Counted from the stretch's first letter, positions 26,135 to 35,534 are shown. The stretch is DNA of 64,000 nucleotides from Desulfotignum sp. (GCA_011390635.1 JAABSA010000005.1:82099-146098), one strand, 5' to 3'. Numbers and translations are program-made. The notes: generated by a model not told the origin, from the letters alone.

Positions 26135-26174
26135 ATTGGTGGCATAACTGCAACCGTATCCTATGGAGGGTTTT

Positions 26175-26864
26175 TTGGACATTCACCTGTCGGATATCGA
26201 TAAATCCTTTGATGACAGCGGCAGCCCCAGAATTATATTTCAAAAGGCTTCCGCCCGGTTCCAATCAGGCAAATTCTGTGTGATTGTAGGAAAGAGCGGG
26301 GTGGGAAAAAGTTCTCTTCTCAACCTTATATCCGGCATTGATCTGCCGGACAAAGGAAGTATCCTGGTGGGAGGCCACCGCATTTGTACCATGACCGATA
26401 CAGCCAGAACCCTTTTCAGGCGGCGGCACATCGGCTTTATCTACCAGTTTTTCAATTTGATCCCCGTATTGACTGTTCTGGAGAATGTCACCCTTATTGC
26501 CGAATTGGACAAGGCACCCAAAAAAACTTACATGAAACAAGCCCGGGCATTGCTGGAACAGGTAGGGCTCTGGGACCGGCGCCATGACTTTCCCGAGACC
26601 CTGTCCGGCGGCGAGCAGCAGCGGGTGGCCATTGTCAGAGCACTGGTCAATGATCCGGATCTGGTGCTGGCGGATGAGCCCACCGGTAATCTGGACCAGG
26701 AAACCGGTACAAAGGTCATGGAAATGATATCAGACCTGACCCGCAAACAAAACAAGACCCTGGTCATGGTGACCCACAGCCCGGATGCCATGGCCTGGGC
26801 AGACCAGATTTTTTCGGTGGGCAGCGGAACCCTGACACCCATGGACACGCACACCCATGGGTAA
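26175..26864 (+). CDS. ABC transporter ATP-binding protein, LolD/MacB type
   Basis: A 229-residue ATPase with Walker A GKSGVGKSS, Q-loop YQFFNLIP, signature LSGGEQQRVAIVRAL, Walker B LVLADEPTGNLD and H-loop VTHS. The sequence after Walker B (EPTGNLD) is typical of the LolD/MacB/FtsE group. TTG 26175 is preferred as start because GGAGGG ends four bases before it; the ATG at 26163 would contain that site inside the gene. Its end overlaps the permease gene by 8 bases, so the two form one transporter that probably moves lipid or lipoprotein-like cargo, or works with the lipocalin-like protein downstream. Confidence 0.92.
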   Translation: MDIHLSDIDKSFDDSGSPRIIFQKASARFQSGKFCVIVGKSGVGKSSLLNLISGIDLPDKGSILVGGHRICTMTDTARTLFRRRHIGFIYQFFNLIPVLTVLENVTLIAELDKAPKKTYMKQARALLEQVGLWDRRHDFPETLSGGEQQRVAIVRALVNDPDLVLADEPTGNLDQETGTKVMEMISDLTRKQNKTLVMVTHSPDAMAWADQIFSVGSGTLTPMDTHTHG

Positions 26865-29385
26865 CCATCCCCTGATTCTGGCCTGTCTGCGATACAGCCG
26901 CCGGCACCTTATGCGGACCCTGCTTCTGATTTTCGGCATTGCCATGGGGGTGGCCGGAGTGGTAGCCATCGATATTGCGAAAACGTCGGTGGAAAAATCA
27001 TTTGAACTGTCCACTCAGGCCCTGGTTTCCCGGTCCACCCACCAGATTGTGGGAACCGGTCTTGAGATCCCTCAGGATCTGTTTTCCGATATCCGGACAA
27101 ATCTGGGCATCCACCGGTCAGCTCCGGTAATTTCCCGCCATGTAAAAATCGCTGCATTTGATGACCGGATCGTCACTTTCATGGGGGTGGACCCATTTTC
27201 AGAAAACCATTTCAGGCAGATGACCCTCCAGACCCGAAACCTGGATCTGTCCGGGGTCATGACCGGTTCATCCGGGGTGTTTATCTCCAGAGATCTTGCA
27301 CAGCAGTTCGGCCTGGACATCGGCGCCACCCTGGAAATCTCTTTTGGCAGCCGCACAGCAGCAGTTACCATTGCCGGATTTTTAGACAGCAGTGATGATA
27401 CAGCAAGGCAGATGCTGAGCGGTGTGGTGGTCACCGATATTTCCCTGGCCCAGGAAATCCTTGACATGGGGGACACCATCACCCGCATCGATCTGATCCT
27501 GGACCGGGAGACAACCGCAGAAAAGATCCGGGACCTTTTGGCAGAAGGCCTGTTCCTGGTTGAAACCAATCAACAGAACCTTGCGGTGCGCGGGCTGTCC
27601 CACTCCTTTGAAACCAGTTTGACCGCCTTTTCCATGCTGGCCCTGTTCATGGGCATATTTCTCATCTACAACACCGTATCTTTTTCCGTTACCCGTCGGC
27701 ACAGGCTCCATGGCATTCTGCGGGCCATCGGTGCCACACGGTCCAATATCTTTTTCACGGTAATGTCAGAGGTCATGGTGTATGCCGTGATCGGATCCGT
27801 TTTCGGGGTCCTGCTGGGCATCCTGCTGGGCAAAGGAGCGGTTCAGGCGGTGGTCGCCACCGTATCAGAAATGTATTTCACCCTGACCGTCAGCCGGACC
27901 CATATTTCCGGATTCACCCTTGCCAAGGGCTTGCTGGCCGGCATGCTGGCCGCTTTTGTATCCGGTTTTTTTCCGGCCCTTACCGCTGCCGGGACCCGGC
28001 CTGTCAGCCTCATGCACCGCACCGGATCTGAACAGGGATTCAACCGGGTGATTCCGGCACTGTTCATCTGGGGGCTGTTCCTCCTGGCGGCAGCCGGTCT
28101 GTTGATGCGGACTGTCACCCCGCATGCCGGATATGATTTTACAGGGCTGTTCATGATATTTTTCGGTGCCGCCCTGCTGACCCCCCTGCTCATCCGAATC
28201 ATGGTCCGAATGTTACTGGCGGCAGGTATGGGAACCTTAGGGATAATGGTCAAAATGGCCCTGCGAAACATCATCCGTTCTTTGCGCCAGACCAGCGTGC
28301 TCATGGCCTCCCTCATGGTGGTCACATCAGTATACATCGGCATCGAGGTGATGACAGGCAGTTTTCGTCTCTCCATCATCCAGTGGGTGGATGACCATAT
28401 CGGCGGCGATATCCACGTGTCATCCGCTGACCAGCTCAACCCGGGCCTGGACCCGGACTTTGTGGCAGATATCCAGGCCCTGCCCGGGATAAACGCCTTG
28501 TCCGCCTATAACATCCATCCGGTGTTTTCCCGCTCTTCCGGCAGGGTGCACCTGTTTTCCTACCGGTCGGACCAGTCGGTCAAGCGCTGGTCCTGGACAG
28601 CGGCACCGGAAGAGGAGCTGGGCGGCCTGCTGGAAAACGGATGGATCTTTGTATCGGAAATCTTTGCCCGGCAACATCATGTGCTGCCCCGGCAGGGGGC
28701 AGTGGCTGTTCTGGAAACAGACAAAGGCCCGGTTTCCTTTAAAGTGGCCGGCATTTTCAGGGATTTTTTCATGGGCGGCGGCCGGGCCGTGGTTTCCTCC
28801 CAAACCATGAAAAATTTCTGGGGCCACGATGACATTACGGCCCTGCAGCTGTTTCTGGCTTCCGGCACCCCGGCGGCACCGGTCATGGATACTATCCGTC
28901 AGCAGATTCCTTCCCAAGCCTTGATAGAGGTCAGATCCGGGGCTGACATCAAAAAAAGCATCCTGGCGGTGTTTGACAACACCTTTATCATCACTTCCGC
29001 ATTGCAGATACTCACCGCTATCGTGGCGCTTACCGGCATTTTGAATGCGGTAATGGCCCTGCTGCTGGAACGTAGTCGGGAAATAGGTATCCTCAGGGCT
29101 TGCGGCACCCGGACCGGCCAGGTGAAACGGCTTTTGCTCCATGAATGCTTCTTTTACGGTCTGATCTCCGGGATCATGGCTATCCCTCTGGGAACCGCCC
29201 TGTCCTGGGTGCTGATCCATATCATCAACCAGCGCTCCTTTGGCTGGACCTATGACATGGTTATCACACCCGGCGTATTTTTCCAGGCAATCCTGCTGTC
29301 ATCCGCAGCAGCCCTTGCTGCCGGGATATTTCCGGCCCTGGCCGCAGGCAGAACCCATATTCCCACCGCCCTGCACATGGAGTAA
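26857..29385 (+). CDS. ABC transporter permease with two FtsX domains
   Basis: An 842-residue inner membrane protein. An N-terminal span (about 15-35) is followed by a periplasmic region and three spans (about 255-370), a linker with further spans (about 400-490), a second periplasmic region and three C-terminal spans (about 700-840). Both three-span groups carry the FtsX pattern, with ERSREIGILRACGTRTGQVKRL in the second and RRHRLHGILRAIGATRSNI in the first. This is the duplicated layout of AttF/AttG-like permeases and not the single MacB form. It lies between its ATPase and an AttH-like protein. Confidence 0.9.
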   Translation: MGNHPLILACLRYSRRHLMRTLLLIFGIAMGVAGVVAIDIAKTSVEKSFELSTQALVSRSTHQIVGTGLEIPQDLFSDIRTNLGIHRSAPVISRHVKIAAFDDRIVTFMGVDPFSENHFRQMTLQTRNLDLSGVMTGSSGVFISRDLAQQFGLDIGATLEISFGSRTAAVTIAGFLDSSDDTARQMLSGVVVTDISLAQEILDMGDTITRIDLILDRETTAEKIRDLLAEGLFLVETNQQNLAVRGLSHSFETSLTAFSMLALFMGIFLIYNTVSFSVTRRHRLHGILRAIGATRSNIFFTVMSEVMVYAVIGSVFGVLLGILLGKGAVQAVVATVSEMYFTLTVSRTHISGFTLAKGLLAGMLAAFVSGFFPALTAAGTRPVSLMHRTGSEQGFNRVIPALFIWGLFLLAAAGLLMRTVTPHAGYDFTGLFMIFFGAALLTPLLIRIMVRMLLAAGMGTLGIMVKMALRNIIRSLRQTSVLMASLMVVTSVYIGIEVMTGSFRLSIIQWVDDHIGGDIHVSSADQLNPGLDPDFVADIQALPGINALSAYNIHPVFSRSSGRVHLFSYRSDQSVKRWSWTAAPEEELGGLLENGWIFVSEIFARQHHVLPRQGAVAVLETDKGPVSFKVAGIFRDFFMGGGRAVVSSQTMKNFWGHDDITALQLFLASGTPAAPVMDTIRQQIPSQALIEVRSGADIKKSILAVFDNTFIITSALQILTAIVALTGILNAVMALLLERSREIGILRACGTRTGQVKRLLLHECFFYGLISGIMAIPLGTALSWVLIHIINQRSFGWTYDMVITPGVFFQAILLSSAAALAAGIFPALAAGRTHIPTALHME

Positions 29386-29387
29386 AC

Positions 29388-30500
29388 ATGCGATATTTAT
29401 CTGTCATATCCGTTTGCCTGACCGTGATCCTCATGGGAATTTTCCTTCGGGGCTGTGCCCCACAGGAGGAGGACCGCATCGACATTGCACAGGCCCTGTC
29501 CGATAACCAGGACATTGACTGTTTTGAAACGGTCACCAGTCCCAGATCCCTGATTTTCCCGGAAGATGCCGGTCCCCATGAAAATTTCCGTACCGAGTGG
29601 TGGTATTACACCGGCAACCTGACCACTGACCAGGGCCGGCATTTCGGGTATCAGCTCACCTTTTTCCGCCAGGCCCTGTCCTGTGAACCCGTGACAGGGA
29701 ATTCCCGATGGCGGACCCGGCAGCTGATTTTTGCCCACTTTGCCGTCACCGATACCCAAAACAAGACGTTTCATGCCTTTTCCCGCATGAACCGCCAAAG
29801 TTTAGGGATTGCCGGAAGCCAGGCGCAGCCTTTCGCGGTATGGATCGACAACTGGCAGGTCAAAGAAACCGGATCACACCTGGCCCTGGATGCCGTATCA
29901 GATGATATCCGCCTGTCTTTAACCCTGACACAAAAAAAGCCCCCCATTCTCCAGGGGGACAGGGGATTCTCCCGAAAAGGACCCGGAGCCGGCAATGCCT
30001 CTTTCTACTTTTCCCTGCCCCGGCTGCACACACAGGGCTTCATCACCATCGGAGAAAACCGCTGCCAGGTGACCGGCAACTCCTGGTTTGATCATGAATG
30101 GAGCACCACATTGCTGGGAGAGGATGTCCGGGGATGGGACTGGTTTTCCGCCCACCTGGATGACGGCCGGGACCTGATGGTCTGCCGTATCAGAAAAGCG
30201 GACGGCACATCCAACGGATTTGGATTCGGGAGCATCTCTTTTGCCGACGGCACCTATGTGATCCTGTCGGAAACCGATTTTGCCCTGACCCCCAAGGCCC
30301 GCTGGAAAAGCCCGGACACAGGTAAACGCTATCCAGTCCAATGGCAGATCCGCATCCCGGAACACGACCTGGACCTGTCAGTCACCCCGGTGATAGACAA
30401 ACAGGAACATACCCATGCCTTTGCATACTGGGAAGGGGCCATGCGCTTTTCCGGCACCGGTGTCCAGGGCATGGGATACCTGGAAATGACCGGTTATTGA
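29388..30500 (+). CDS. AttH/CrtC lipocalin-like lipoprotein
   Basis: A 370-residue exported protein. The N-terminal signal segment ends in the lipobox LRGC (Cys23), so it should be a lipoprotein. The mature part has the AttH/carotenoid 1,2-hydratase-like lipocalin pattern: FPEDAGPHENFRTEWWYYTG, GYQLTFFRQAL, FAHFAVTD and DHEWSTTLLGEDVRGWDWFS. It begins two bases after the permease gene. The set ATPase, double FtsX permease and AttH protein recurs in many bacteria (attEFGH of Agrobacterium), which suggests they act together on a hydrophobic or lipid-like substrate. The reaction is not known for this branch. Confidence 0.87.
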   Translation: MRYLSVISVCLTVILMGIFLRGCAPQEEDRIDIAQALSDNQDIDCFETVTSPRSLIFPEDAGPHENFRTEWWYYTGNLTTDQGRHFGYQLTFFRQALSCEPVTGNSRWRTRQLIFAHFAVTDTQNKTFHAFSRMNRQSLGIAGSQAQPFAVWIDNWQVKETGSHLALDAVSDDIRLSLTLTQKKPPILQGDRGFSRKGPGAGNASFYFSLPRLHTQGFITIGENRCQVTGNSWFDHEWSTTLLGEDVRGWDWFSAHLDDGRDLMVCRIRKADGTSNGFGFGSISFADGTYVILSETDFALTPKARWKSPDTGKRYPVQWQIRIPEHDLDLSVTPVIDKQEHTHAFAYWEGAMRFSGTGVQGMGYLEMTGY

Positions 30501-30516
30501 AATACAACGCAAGCTT

Positions 30517-30765
30517 TCAAAAAAGGTCATTAATGTCATTCTTTTCTCCGAGGTTATGCTTGCCACTACTTAATACCATCTCAGCATGTTTTATGACTGC
30601 TTTTTTGTGACTTTCTTTACTTGTAAATTCATGTATGGTTGTCAATGCTTCCATCAACCTTATGATTACGGCAGGACTGTTTCCTGAAAACTGACGAATC
30701 TGATTGAAGGCGACATCTAAAATACCCTCAAAGTCAAATGTGTCAGCAATAATTCTGAGATTTCC
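30517..30765 (-). pseudogene. Gene remnant, C-terminal 82 codons of an unidentified protein
   Basis: The 370 bases between the AttH-like gene and the metallo-hydrolase are richer in AT than the rest. On the minus strand an open frame of 82 codons ends in TGA at 30517-30519 and reads like real protein: FEGILDVAFNQIRQ, SPAVIIRLMEALTTIHEF, KKAVIKHAEMVLSSG. It has no start codon at its upstream end, where two stops follow each other (30766-30771), and other frames continue with protein-like pieces such as TVVVHSEALIGKS. This looks like the frameshifted tail of a lost gene, possibly of a DUF2254-like membrane protein, but the family is uncertain. Confidence 0.5.
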
Positions 30766-30871
30766 CTATCAAAGCTTCACTATGTACAACCACTGTAAGT
30801 CTTAACTGCAAAGGTGTTCATTTCTTTTTCCAGTGCTTATGTGAATCAGATTTCAAAGGTTTTCAATACTG

Positions 30872-31999
30872 TTAATCAGACCCCTTTTTCTGGGTAACTT
30901 CTGGATCTATGGGAAGTATCTGGCCGATATCCATGATCTTGTACCGCTCTTTGTCCAGCTGGTTGTCTGTGATATACCGGGCCAGGTCCAGGCCGGGATA
31001 TCCGGCAGGTTCATCCCCCAAGTGAAACGTCCCCCACTGGGTGGGGATGAAATACCGGGCATTCAGGTCCTCAAACCCCTTGACCGCCTCAGCAATGTTC
31101 ATGTGGTTATAGGCCATGAACCACCGGGGATGATAGGCGGTGGTGGCCATAAAGGCATAATCGATGCCGGGATATTTTCTGCCGATCTCCTCAAACCCCT
31201 TGAAATACCCGGAATCCCCGCCGAAATACACGGTGACATCCGGGGTGATCAGCAGCCAGGATGCCCACAAAGACCGGTTTCGGCCCTGGGTGATACGCAA
31301 AGACCAGTGCTGGGCCGGCAGACAGATAAGCCGGGTGCCACTGCCAGCGTCATATTCTTCCCACCAGTCCATCTCATGCACCATTTGTTTGTTCATTTTC
31401 TCCACCATGTTTTTCAGGCCTAACGGCACAAACACCGGAGCGTCTTCCGGCAGTTTTTTCATGGTGGTCCGGTCCAGATGATCATAGTGATTATGGGAGA
31501 TGATGATGTTCACCTTCGGCACCAGACGGTTGAGATCATCCAGGGTCAGGGCCGGCGGGGTCAGCCTGGCCGGCACCAGGGCCCGTTTGGAAAAAATCGG
31601 ATCCGTGAGCCAGTATGTGTCATTGATGCGCACCAGAAAACTGTTATGCCCGATCCAGAGAATAAAATCCCCCCGGGTATCTGCCAGGCGCCGGGCCGTA
31701 TCCGATAGAACCGCCGGCAAAAATGCACGCTCTTCACTGGTGTAGTCTGTTTTTGAAAACAGTTTCCACCACACAACATCCAGGAAGCTTTTATCCGGCA
31801 TGGGCATCCAGGGAGCAACATACCGGCCGTCATCAACATTAGGGGCATACAGATCGGCAGTGAGGGTCTGGTTCACTTCGTTTTCCCAGGATTTTTCCGA
31901 AAAGGTCAATTTTTCTTTAGGAGTGCAGGCAAAGATCATGGCAGCCATCACAAATCCTGCAAAAACCAGAACCCCACAGCCGGAATATTTGAATTTCAT
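30872..31999 (-). CDS. MBL-fold metallo-hydrolase lipoprotein, NAPE-PLD-like
   Basis: A 375-residue protein with an N-terminal hydrophobic signal ending in the lipobox IFAC, so it is probably a lipoprotein of the cell envelope. The metal motif HNHYDHLD is clear, with LPAQHWSLRI, FGGDSGYFKGFEEIG and a final PTQWGTFHLGDEP typical of the RomA/NAPE-PLD-like branch of the beta-lactamase fold. In that branch known enzymes cleave phosphodiester bonds of acylated phospholipids; here the substrate is unknown. ATG 31999 has AAAGGA about 10 bases upstream. It faces the AttH-like gene across the remnant at 30517-30765. Confidence 0.85.
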   Translation of the reverse strand: MKFKYSGCGVLVFAGFVMAAMIFACTPKEKLTFSEKSWENEVNQTLTADLYAPNVDDGRYVAPWMPMPDKSFLDVVWWKLFSKTDYTSEERAFLPAVLSDTARRLADTRGDFILWIGHNSFLVRINDTYWLTDPIFSKRALVPARLTPPALTLDDLNRLVPKVNIIISHNHYDHLDRTTMKKLPEDAPVFVPLGLKNMVEKMNKQMVHEMDWWEEYDAGSGTRLICLPAQHWSLRITQGRNRSLWASWLLITPDVTVYFGGDSGYFKGFEEIGRKYPGIDYAFMATTAYHPRWFMAYNHMNIAEAVKGFEDLNARYFIPTQWGTFHLGDEPAGYPGLDLARYITDNQLDKERYKIMDIGQILPIDPEVTQKKGSD

Positions 32000-32272
32000 C
32001 AAAAAAATATCCTTTCTCCGTAAAAAATGGCTGTCAATCTGTCTCAGAACCTATATATTGAAACAGGCAAAGTCAACAGGATTTACCCAAAGCCCCGGAG
32101 CAGCTGAATGCTGATCCGGCATCCGCAATTTTGAACAAGCCCCCAGGGTGGTCTGGATCAGGACTGTCAGAGAGCCCCCATGGATCTCGGGTCTGCTGCA
32201 GGCCACCCCGGGGGGCGGGCATCGGTTAACCGAAAAGGATTGAACCGCTGCACTTTGAACCAGGAGGATTCC

Positions 32273-33223
32273 ATGTTAACACCCATCAAGATCGGTATCA
32301 GTTCCTGTCTGCTGGGCAACCTTGTCCGGTATGACGGCGGCCACAGCCATGACCGGTTCCTCACCCAGACCCTGGGATTGTTTACCCGATATGTTCCGGT
32401 GTGCCCGGAAGTGGAATGCGGCATGCCTACCCCCAGGGATTCTTTGCGGCTTGTGGGTGATCCGGAAGATCCCCGGCTTGTGACCCGCAAAACAGGGGAA
32501 GATCACACCCAACAGATGCACCAATGGATCCAGAAAAAACTGCCGGCCCTGGAAAAGGAAAACCTGTGCGGATTTATCTTCAAGAGCAAATCCCCCAGCA
32601 GCGGTCTATACCGCATCAAGGTGTACGGGGATGACAACAAGGTAAAAAACAATGGAGTCGGGCTGTTCGCCCGGGCTTTTACCCGGCATTTTCCCAGAAT
32701 CCCGGTGGAAGAGGCAGGGCGGCTCAATGATCCCAAGCTGCGGGAGCATTTCATTGAAAATATTTTTTCCTTCCAGCGGTGGCGCAATTTTCTGGAAGAC
32801 CACCCCACCCTTGGCAAGCTGGTGGCATTTCATACGGAAAACAAACTGTTGATACTCTCCCACAGCCAGGATATTTACCGGCAGATGGGCAAGCTGGTGG
32901 CCCGGGGAAAACAAATGCCTCCTTCTGACCTGTTTGATGCCTATGAAATCCTGCTGCTCAAGGCCCTGGATTTGAAAACCACCGGTAAAAAGAACATCAA
33001 CGTGCTCCAGCATGCCATGGGGTTTTTTAAAACAGACCTCACAGGAGATGAGAAACAGGAACTGCTGTCCAGTTTTTCCCAGTACCGGGACGGGTATGTG
33101 CCCCTTATTGTGCCCTTGACCCTGATCAAGCATTATGTGCTGAAATATGACCAACCCTGGCTCAAATCCCAGACATGGCTCAATCCCCACCCCTTTGAGT
33201 TGAAACTGAGAAATTATTTTTGA
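32273..33223 (+). CDS. DUF523 and DUF1722 fusion protein
   Basis: A 316-residue protein. Residues 1-150 are DUF523 (IGISSCLLGNLVRYDGGH, CPEVECGMPTPRD, CGFIFKSKSPSSG) and residues about 190-310 are DUF1722 (the YbgA-like part, with FHTENKLLILSHS and HYVLKYD). Cys residues in the first half could bind a metal. The fusion is common in bacteria, often near photolyase-like genes, which are not present here. A perfect AGGAGG lies five bases before ATG 32273. Function is unknown. Confidence 0.88.
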   Translation: MLTPIKIGISSCLLGNLVRYDGGHSHDRFLTQTLGLFTRYVPVCPEVECGMPTPRDSLRLVGDPEDPRLVTRKTGEDHTQQMHQWIQKKLPALEKENLCGFIFKSKSPSSGLYRIKVYGDDNKVKNNGVGLFARAFTRHFPRIPVEEAGRLNDPKLREHFIENIFSFQRWRNFLEDHPTLGKLVAFHTENKLLILSHSQDIYRQMGKLVARGKQMPPSDLFDAYEILLLKALDLKTTGKKNINVLQHAMGFFKTDLTGDEKQELLSSFSQYRDGYVPLIVPLTLIKHYVLKYDQPWLKSQTWLNPHPFELKLRNYF

Positions 33224-33319
33224 TGTCCCGGGGAATACCAGATACCCTTGACATAGACGGAAAAAAGTATTTAATTGAATAAACCGGAACAACCATTGAC
33301 TATTACAAGGAGATAATTC

Positions 33320-33814
33320 ATGGCATATGATTTTAATTTGAACGAAGTGTTTGAAATGGCCATCCAGATTGAAGCAAACGGTGCCAATTTTTACAGAAAA
33401 GCCGCAGGGTTTCAGAACGATCCCGCAGATAAGGAGTTTCTGGAAAAACTGGCCCGTATGGAAGACAAACACAAAACAACCTTTGAAGCCATGCGCCAGC
33501 AGGTATCAGATGCGGAAAAAGAACAGACCGTATTTGATCCGGCAAATGAGCTGTCCATGTATCTCAAGGCCATGGCAGACTCCCACGGCGGCGAAGGCGA
33601 CCCGGATATTGCCGATTCCTTTACCGGCAAGGAGACCATTGAAGAGATCATTACCACAGCCATCGGCCTGGAAAAAGAATCCATTCTCTTTTATCTGGGA
33701 CTCAAGGATCTGGTCCCCCCCAAATACGGCCACGAAAAGCTGGACCATATCATCAAAGAAGAAAAACTGCACATTGCTCAGTTGAACGGGTTCTTAAAAA
33801 AAGCCAAAGCATGA
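33320..33814 (+). CDS. Rubrerythrin-like ferritin-fold diiron protein
   Basis: A 164-residue four-helix protein with diiron ligands in QIEANGANFYRKA, ARMEDKHKTTFE, GLEKESILFYLG and EEKLHIAQL. It lacks a rubredoxin domain. AAGGAG lies seven bases before ATG 33320. It differs clearly from the similar protein at 20225-20683, so the two are separate family members and not a recent duplication. A role in peroxide defence or iron storage is inferred from the family. Confidence 0.87.
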   Translation: MAYDFNLNEVFEMAIQIEANGANFYRKAAGFQNDPADKEFLEKLARMEDKHKTTFEAMRQQVSDAEKEQTVFDPANELSMYLKAMADSHGGEGDPDIADSFTGKETIEEIITTAIGLEKESILFYLGLKDLVPPKYGHEKLDHIIKEEKLHIAQLNGFLKKAKA

Positions 33815-33823
33815 TATGCAGGT

Positions 33824-33869
33824 GTCACCCGTCAGTGCCATATACCAGGACCCTGCCCTGGCGGGTGAC
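33824..33869 (+). repeat. Composite hairpin after the ferritin-like gene
   Basis: GTCACCCG (33824-33831) pairs with CGGGTGAC (33862-33869), and inside it CCAGG (33845-33849) pairs with CCTGG (33857-33861). A 13-base bulge remains on the left. It starts 9 bases after the stop codon. No T-run follows, so it could slow RNA decay and may not terminate transcription. Confidence 0.35.
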
Positions 33870-33938
33870 AACTGAACCCTGGTCTTGCCTTTGGCCTGGA
33901 AAATATTCACAGTTTAGAGATAAAATCATCCATTACAT

Positions 33939-35336
33939 ATGACCGGCACCCGCAAAAACCGTGTGGTATCCAAACTGTTTACGGAACCTTTCAATATTAT
34001 TGTGCCAATATGGGCAGTCTTTCTGGTATTTGTCCTGAGCATTTTCTTTGTATTTATTCCTTCCCTTAAAACCAATCTGACAGACCAGAAAAAGGAGATG
34101 ATCCAGACGCTTACCGACAGCGCTGTCAGCCTGTTGGCCGAATACCACCAGCGGGTCCTGTCCAACAAACTGCCCCTGGCAGAAGCAAAATCAAGGGCCA
34201 TGGATCAAATACGATACATGCGGTACGGTGCGGATGCCAAGGATTATTTCTGGATTATTGACATGCATCCTTTCATGGTCATGCATCCTTTCCGCACGGA
34301 TCTGGAAGGACAGGATATGACGGTTTTCACAGACTCACAGGGCAATTACCCGTTTCTGGCCATGGTGGAAAAAGTGTTGGGCCATGGCAGCGGATATGTC
34401 GATTATTACTGGCAGTGGAAAGATGCCCCCCACAAGATCGTTCCAAAACTTTCCTATGTAAAAGGATTCGAACCCTGGGGATGGATTGTGGGCACCGGCA
34501 TATACATGGCAGATGTGCACGCTGAAATCAGCGCCACTCTCAACAATTTACACAAAATCATGACCACCATTCTGATGTTTGTTCTCGGACTGTCTGCATA
34601 TATTACCTGGCAGACGATCAGGATAAGGAATAAAAAAATACGGGTCGAAAACACCCTGCAAAAAGAAAGAGAAACCCTTTCCACGATTCTGGAGAGCATC
34701 CCCCACGGTATTTCATTGATTGACAATAACGGCAGATGTCTTTATGTAAATTCCTATTTCACCAAAATCACCGGTTATACCCTTGACGACATCCCCACCA
34801 AAAAAGTGTGGTTTCAAAAAGCATACCCTGACAAAGCATACCGGAAAAAAGTGATGCAAGCCTGGGGCAAAGATATATCCAGTCAAGGAGGAAGCCATGT
34901 ACGGGAATTTCAGATCACCTGCAGAAACAAAAAAATCAAATACATTGAATTTCGGTCCTGTTTTTTGGAGGACAAAAAAATATCTGTATTAACGGATGTA
35001 ACCGATAGAAAAGAGACCGAAGAGATAAGCCGGGAAAAAGACCGGCTCCAGGCTGTACTGGAACTTTCCGGTGCGGTCTGCCACGAGATGAACCAGCCTT
35101 TGATGAGCATATCCGGATATTTTGAAATTATCCTGATGGATATGTCTGAAGATGACCCCCATTATCCCAAAATCAAAAAAATCCAGGCCCAGTTGGAAAG
35201 AATGGCCGGTATAACCAAAAAAATGATGCAAATTTCAAAATACCAGACCAAAGATTATTTGAACGGGAAAATACTGGATATAGCAGGAACAGCAGCTGGA
35301 CCGGATAACGGCAGCAACGCCCCGAAAAAGCTATGA
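33939..35336 (+). CDS. Cache-PAS sensor protein ending in HisKA, without ATPase domain
   Basis: A 465-residue membrane protein. There is a span at about residues 18-40, a Cache-type extracytoplasmic sensor (about 45-195, with DAKDYFWIIDMHPFMVMHP and GWIVGTGIYM typical of the sCache_2/dCache_2 group), a second span (about 205-225), a PAS domain (about 240-360) and a HisKA helix pair with His382 in AVCHEMNQP. The gene then stops after DYLNGKILDI with no HATPase domain, so it cannot phosphorylate itself in the standard way. Either it accepts phosphate from another protein or it is a truncated kinase. It is complete as a reading frame. Confidence 0.85.
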   Translation: MTGTRKNRVVSKLFTEPFNIIVPIWAVFLVFVLSIFFVFIPSLKTNLTDQKKEMIQTLTDSAVSLLAEYHQRVLSNKLPLAEAKSRAMDQIRYMRYGADAKDYFWIIDMHPFMVMHPFRTDLEGQDMTVFTDSQGNYPFLAMVEKVLGHGSGYVDYYWQWKDAPHKIVPKLSYVKGFEPWGWIVGTGIYMADVHAEISATLNNLHKIMTTILMFVLGLSAYITWQTIRIRNKKIRVENTLQKERETLSTILESIPHGISLIDNNGRCLYVNSYFTKITGYTLDDIPTKKVWFQKAYPDKAYRKKVMQAWGKDISSQGGSHVREFQITCRNKKIKYIEFRSCFLEDKKISVLTDVTDRKETEEISREKDRLQAVLELSGAVCHEMNQPLMSISGYFEIILMDMSEDDPHYPKIKKIQAQLERMAGITKKMMQISKYQTKDYLNGKILDIAGTAAGPDNGSNAPKKL

Positions 35337-35379
35337 AGGGGTGATGTTTGAGCAATGAAATGAGAGGTGGGGTATATAA

Positions 35380-35422
35380 TGAGACATAAGAGTCGTGAAA
35401 TTCCCGCAACTCTTATGTCTCA
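35380..35422. terminator. 14-base perfect inverted repeat between convergent genes
   Basis: TGAGACATAAGAGT (35380-35393) and ACTCTTATGTCTCA (35409-35422) are perfectly complementary, with a 15-base loop. It lies between the Cache-PAS gene and the convergent hpf gene, where a two-way terminator would be expected. Flanking bases are TATA-rich without a clean T-run, so termination is likely but not certain. Confidence 0.5.
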
Positions 35423-35534
35423 TATAAAAATTACCCGCCGGCGGTATATACAGCTCTTGTCGCGCTGCTTTTGAGGCAGGGTCCTGCGTAAGTGCCCATT
35501 GACATGGGAAAACAGATGTCACCCATTACCAGGT

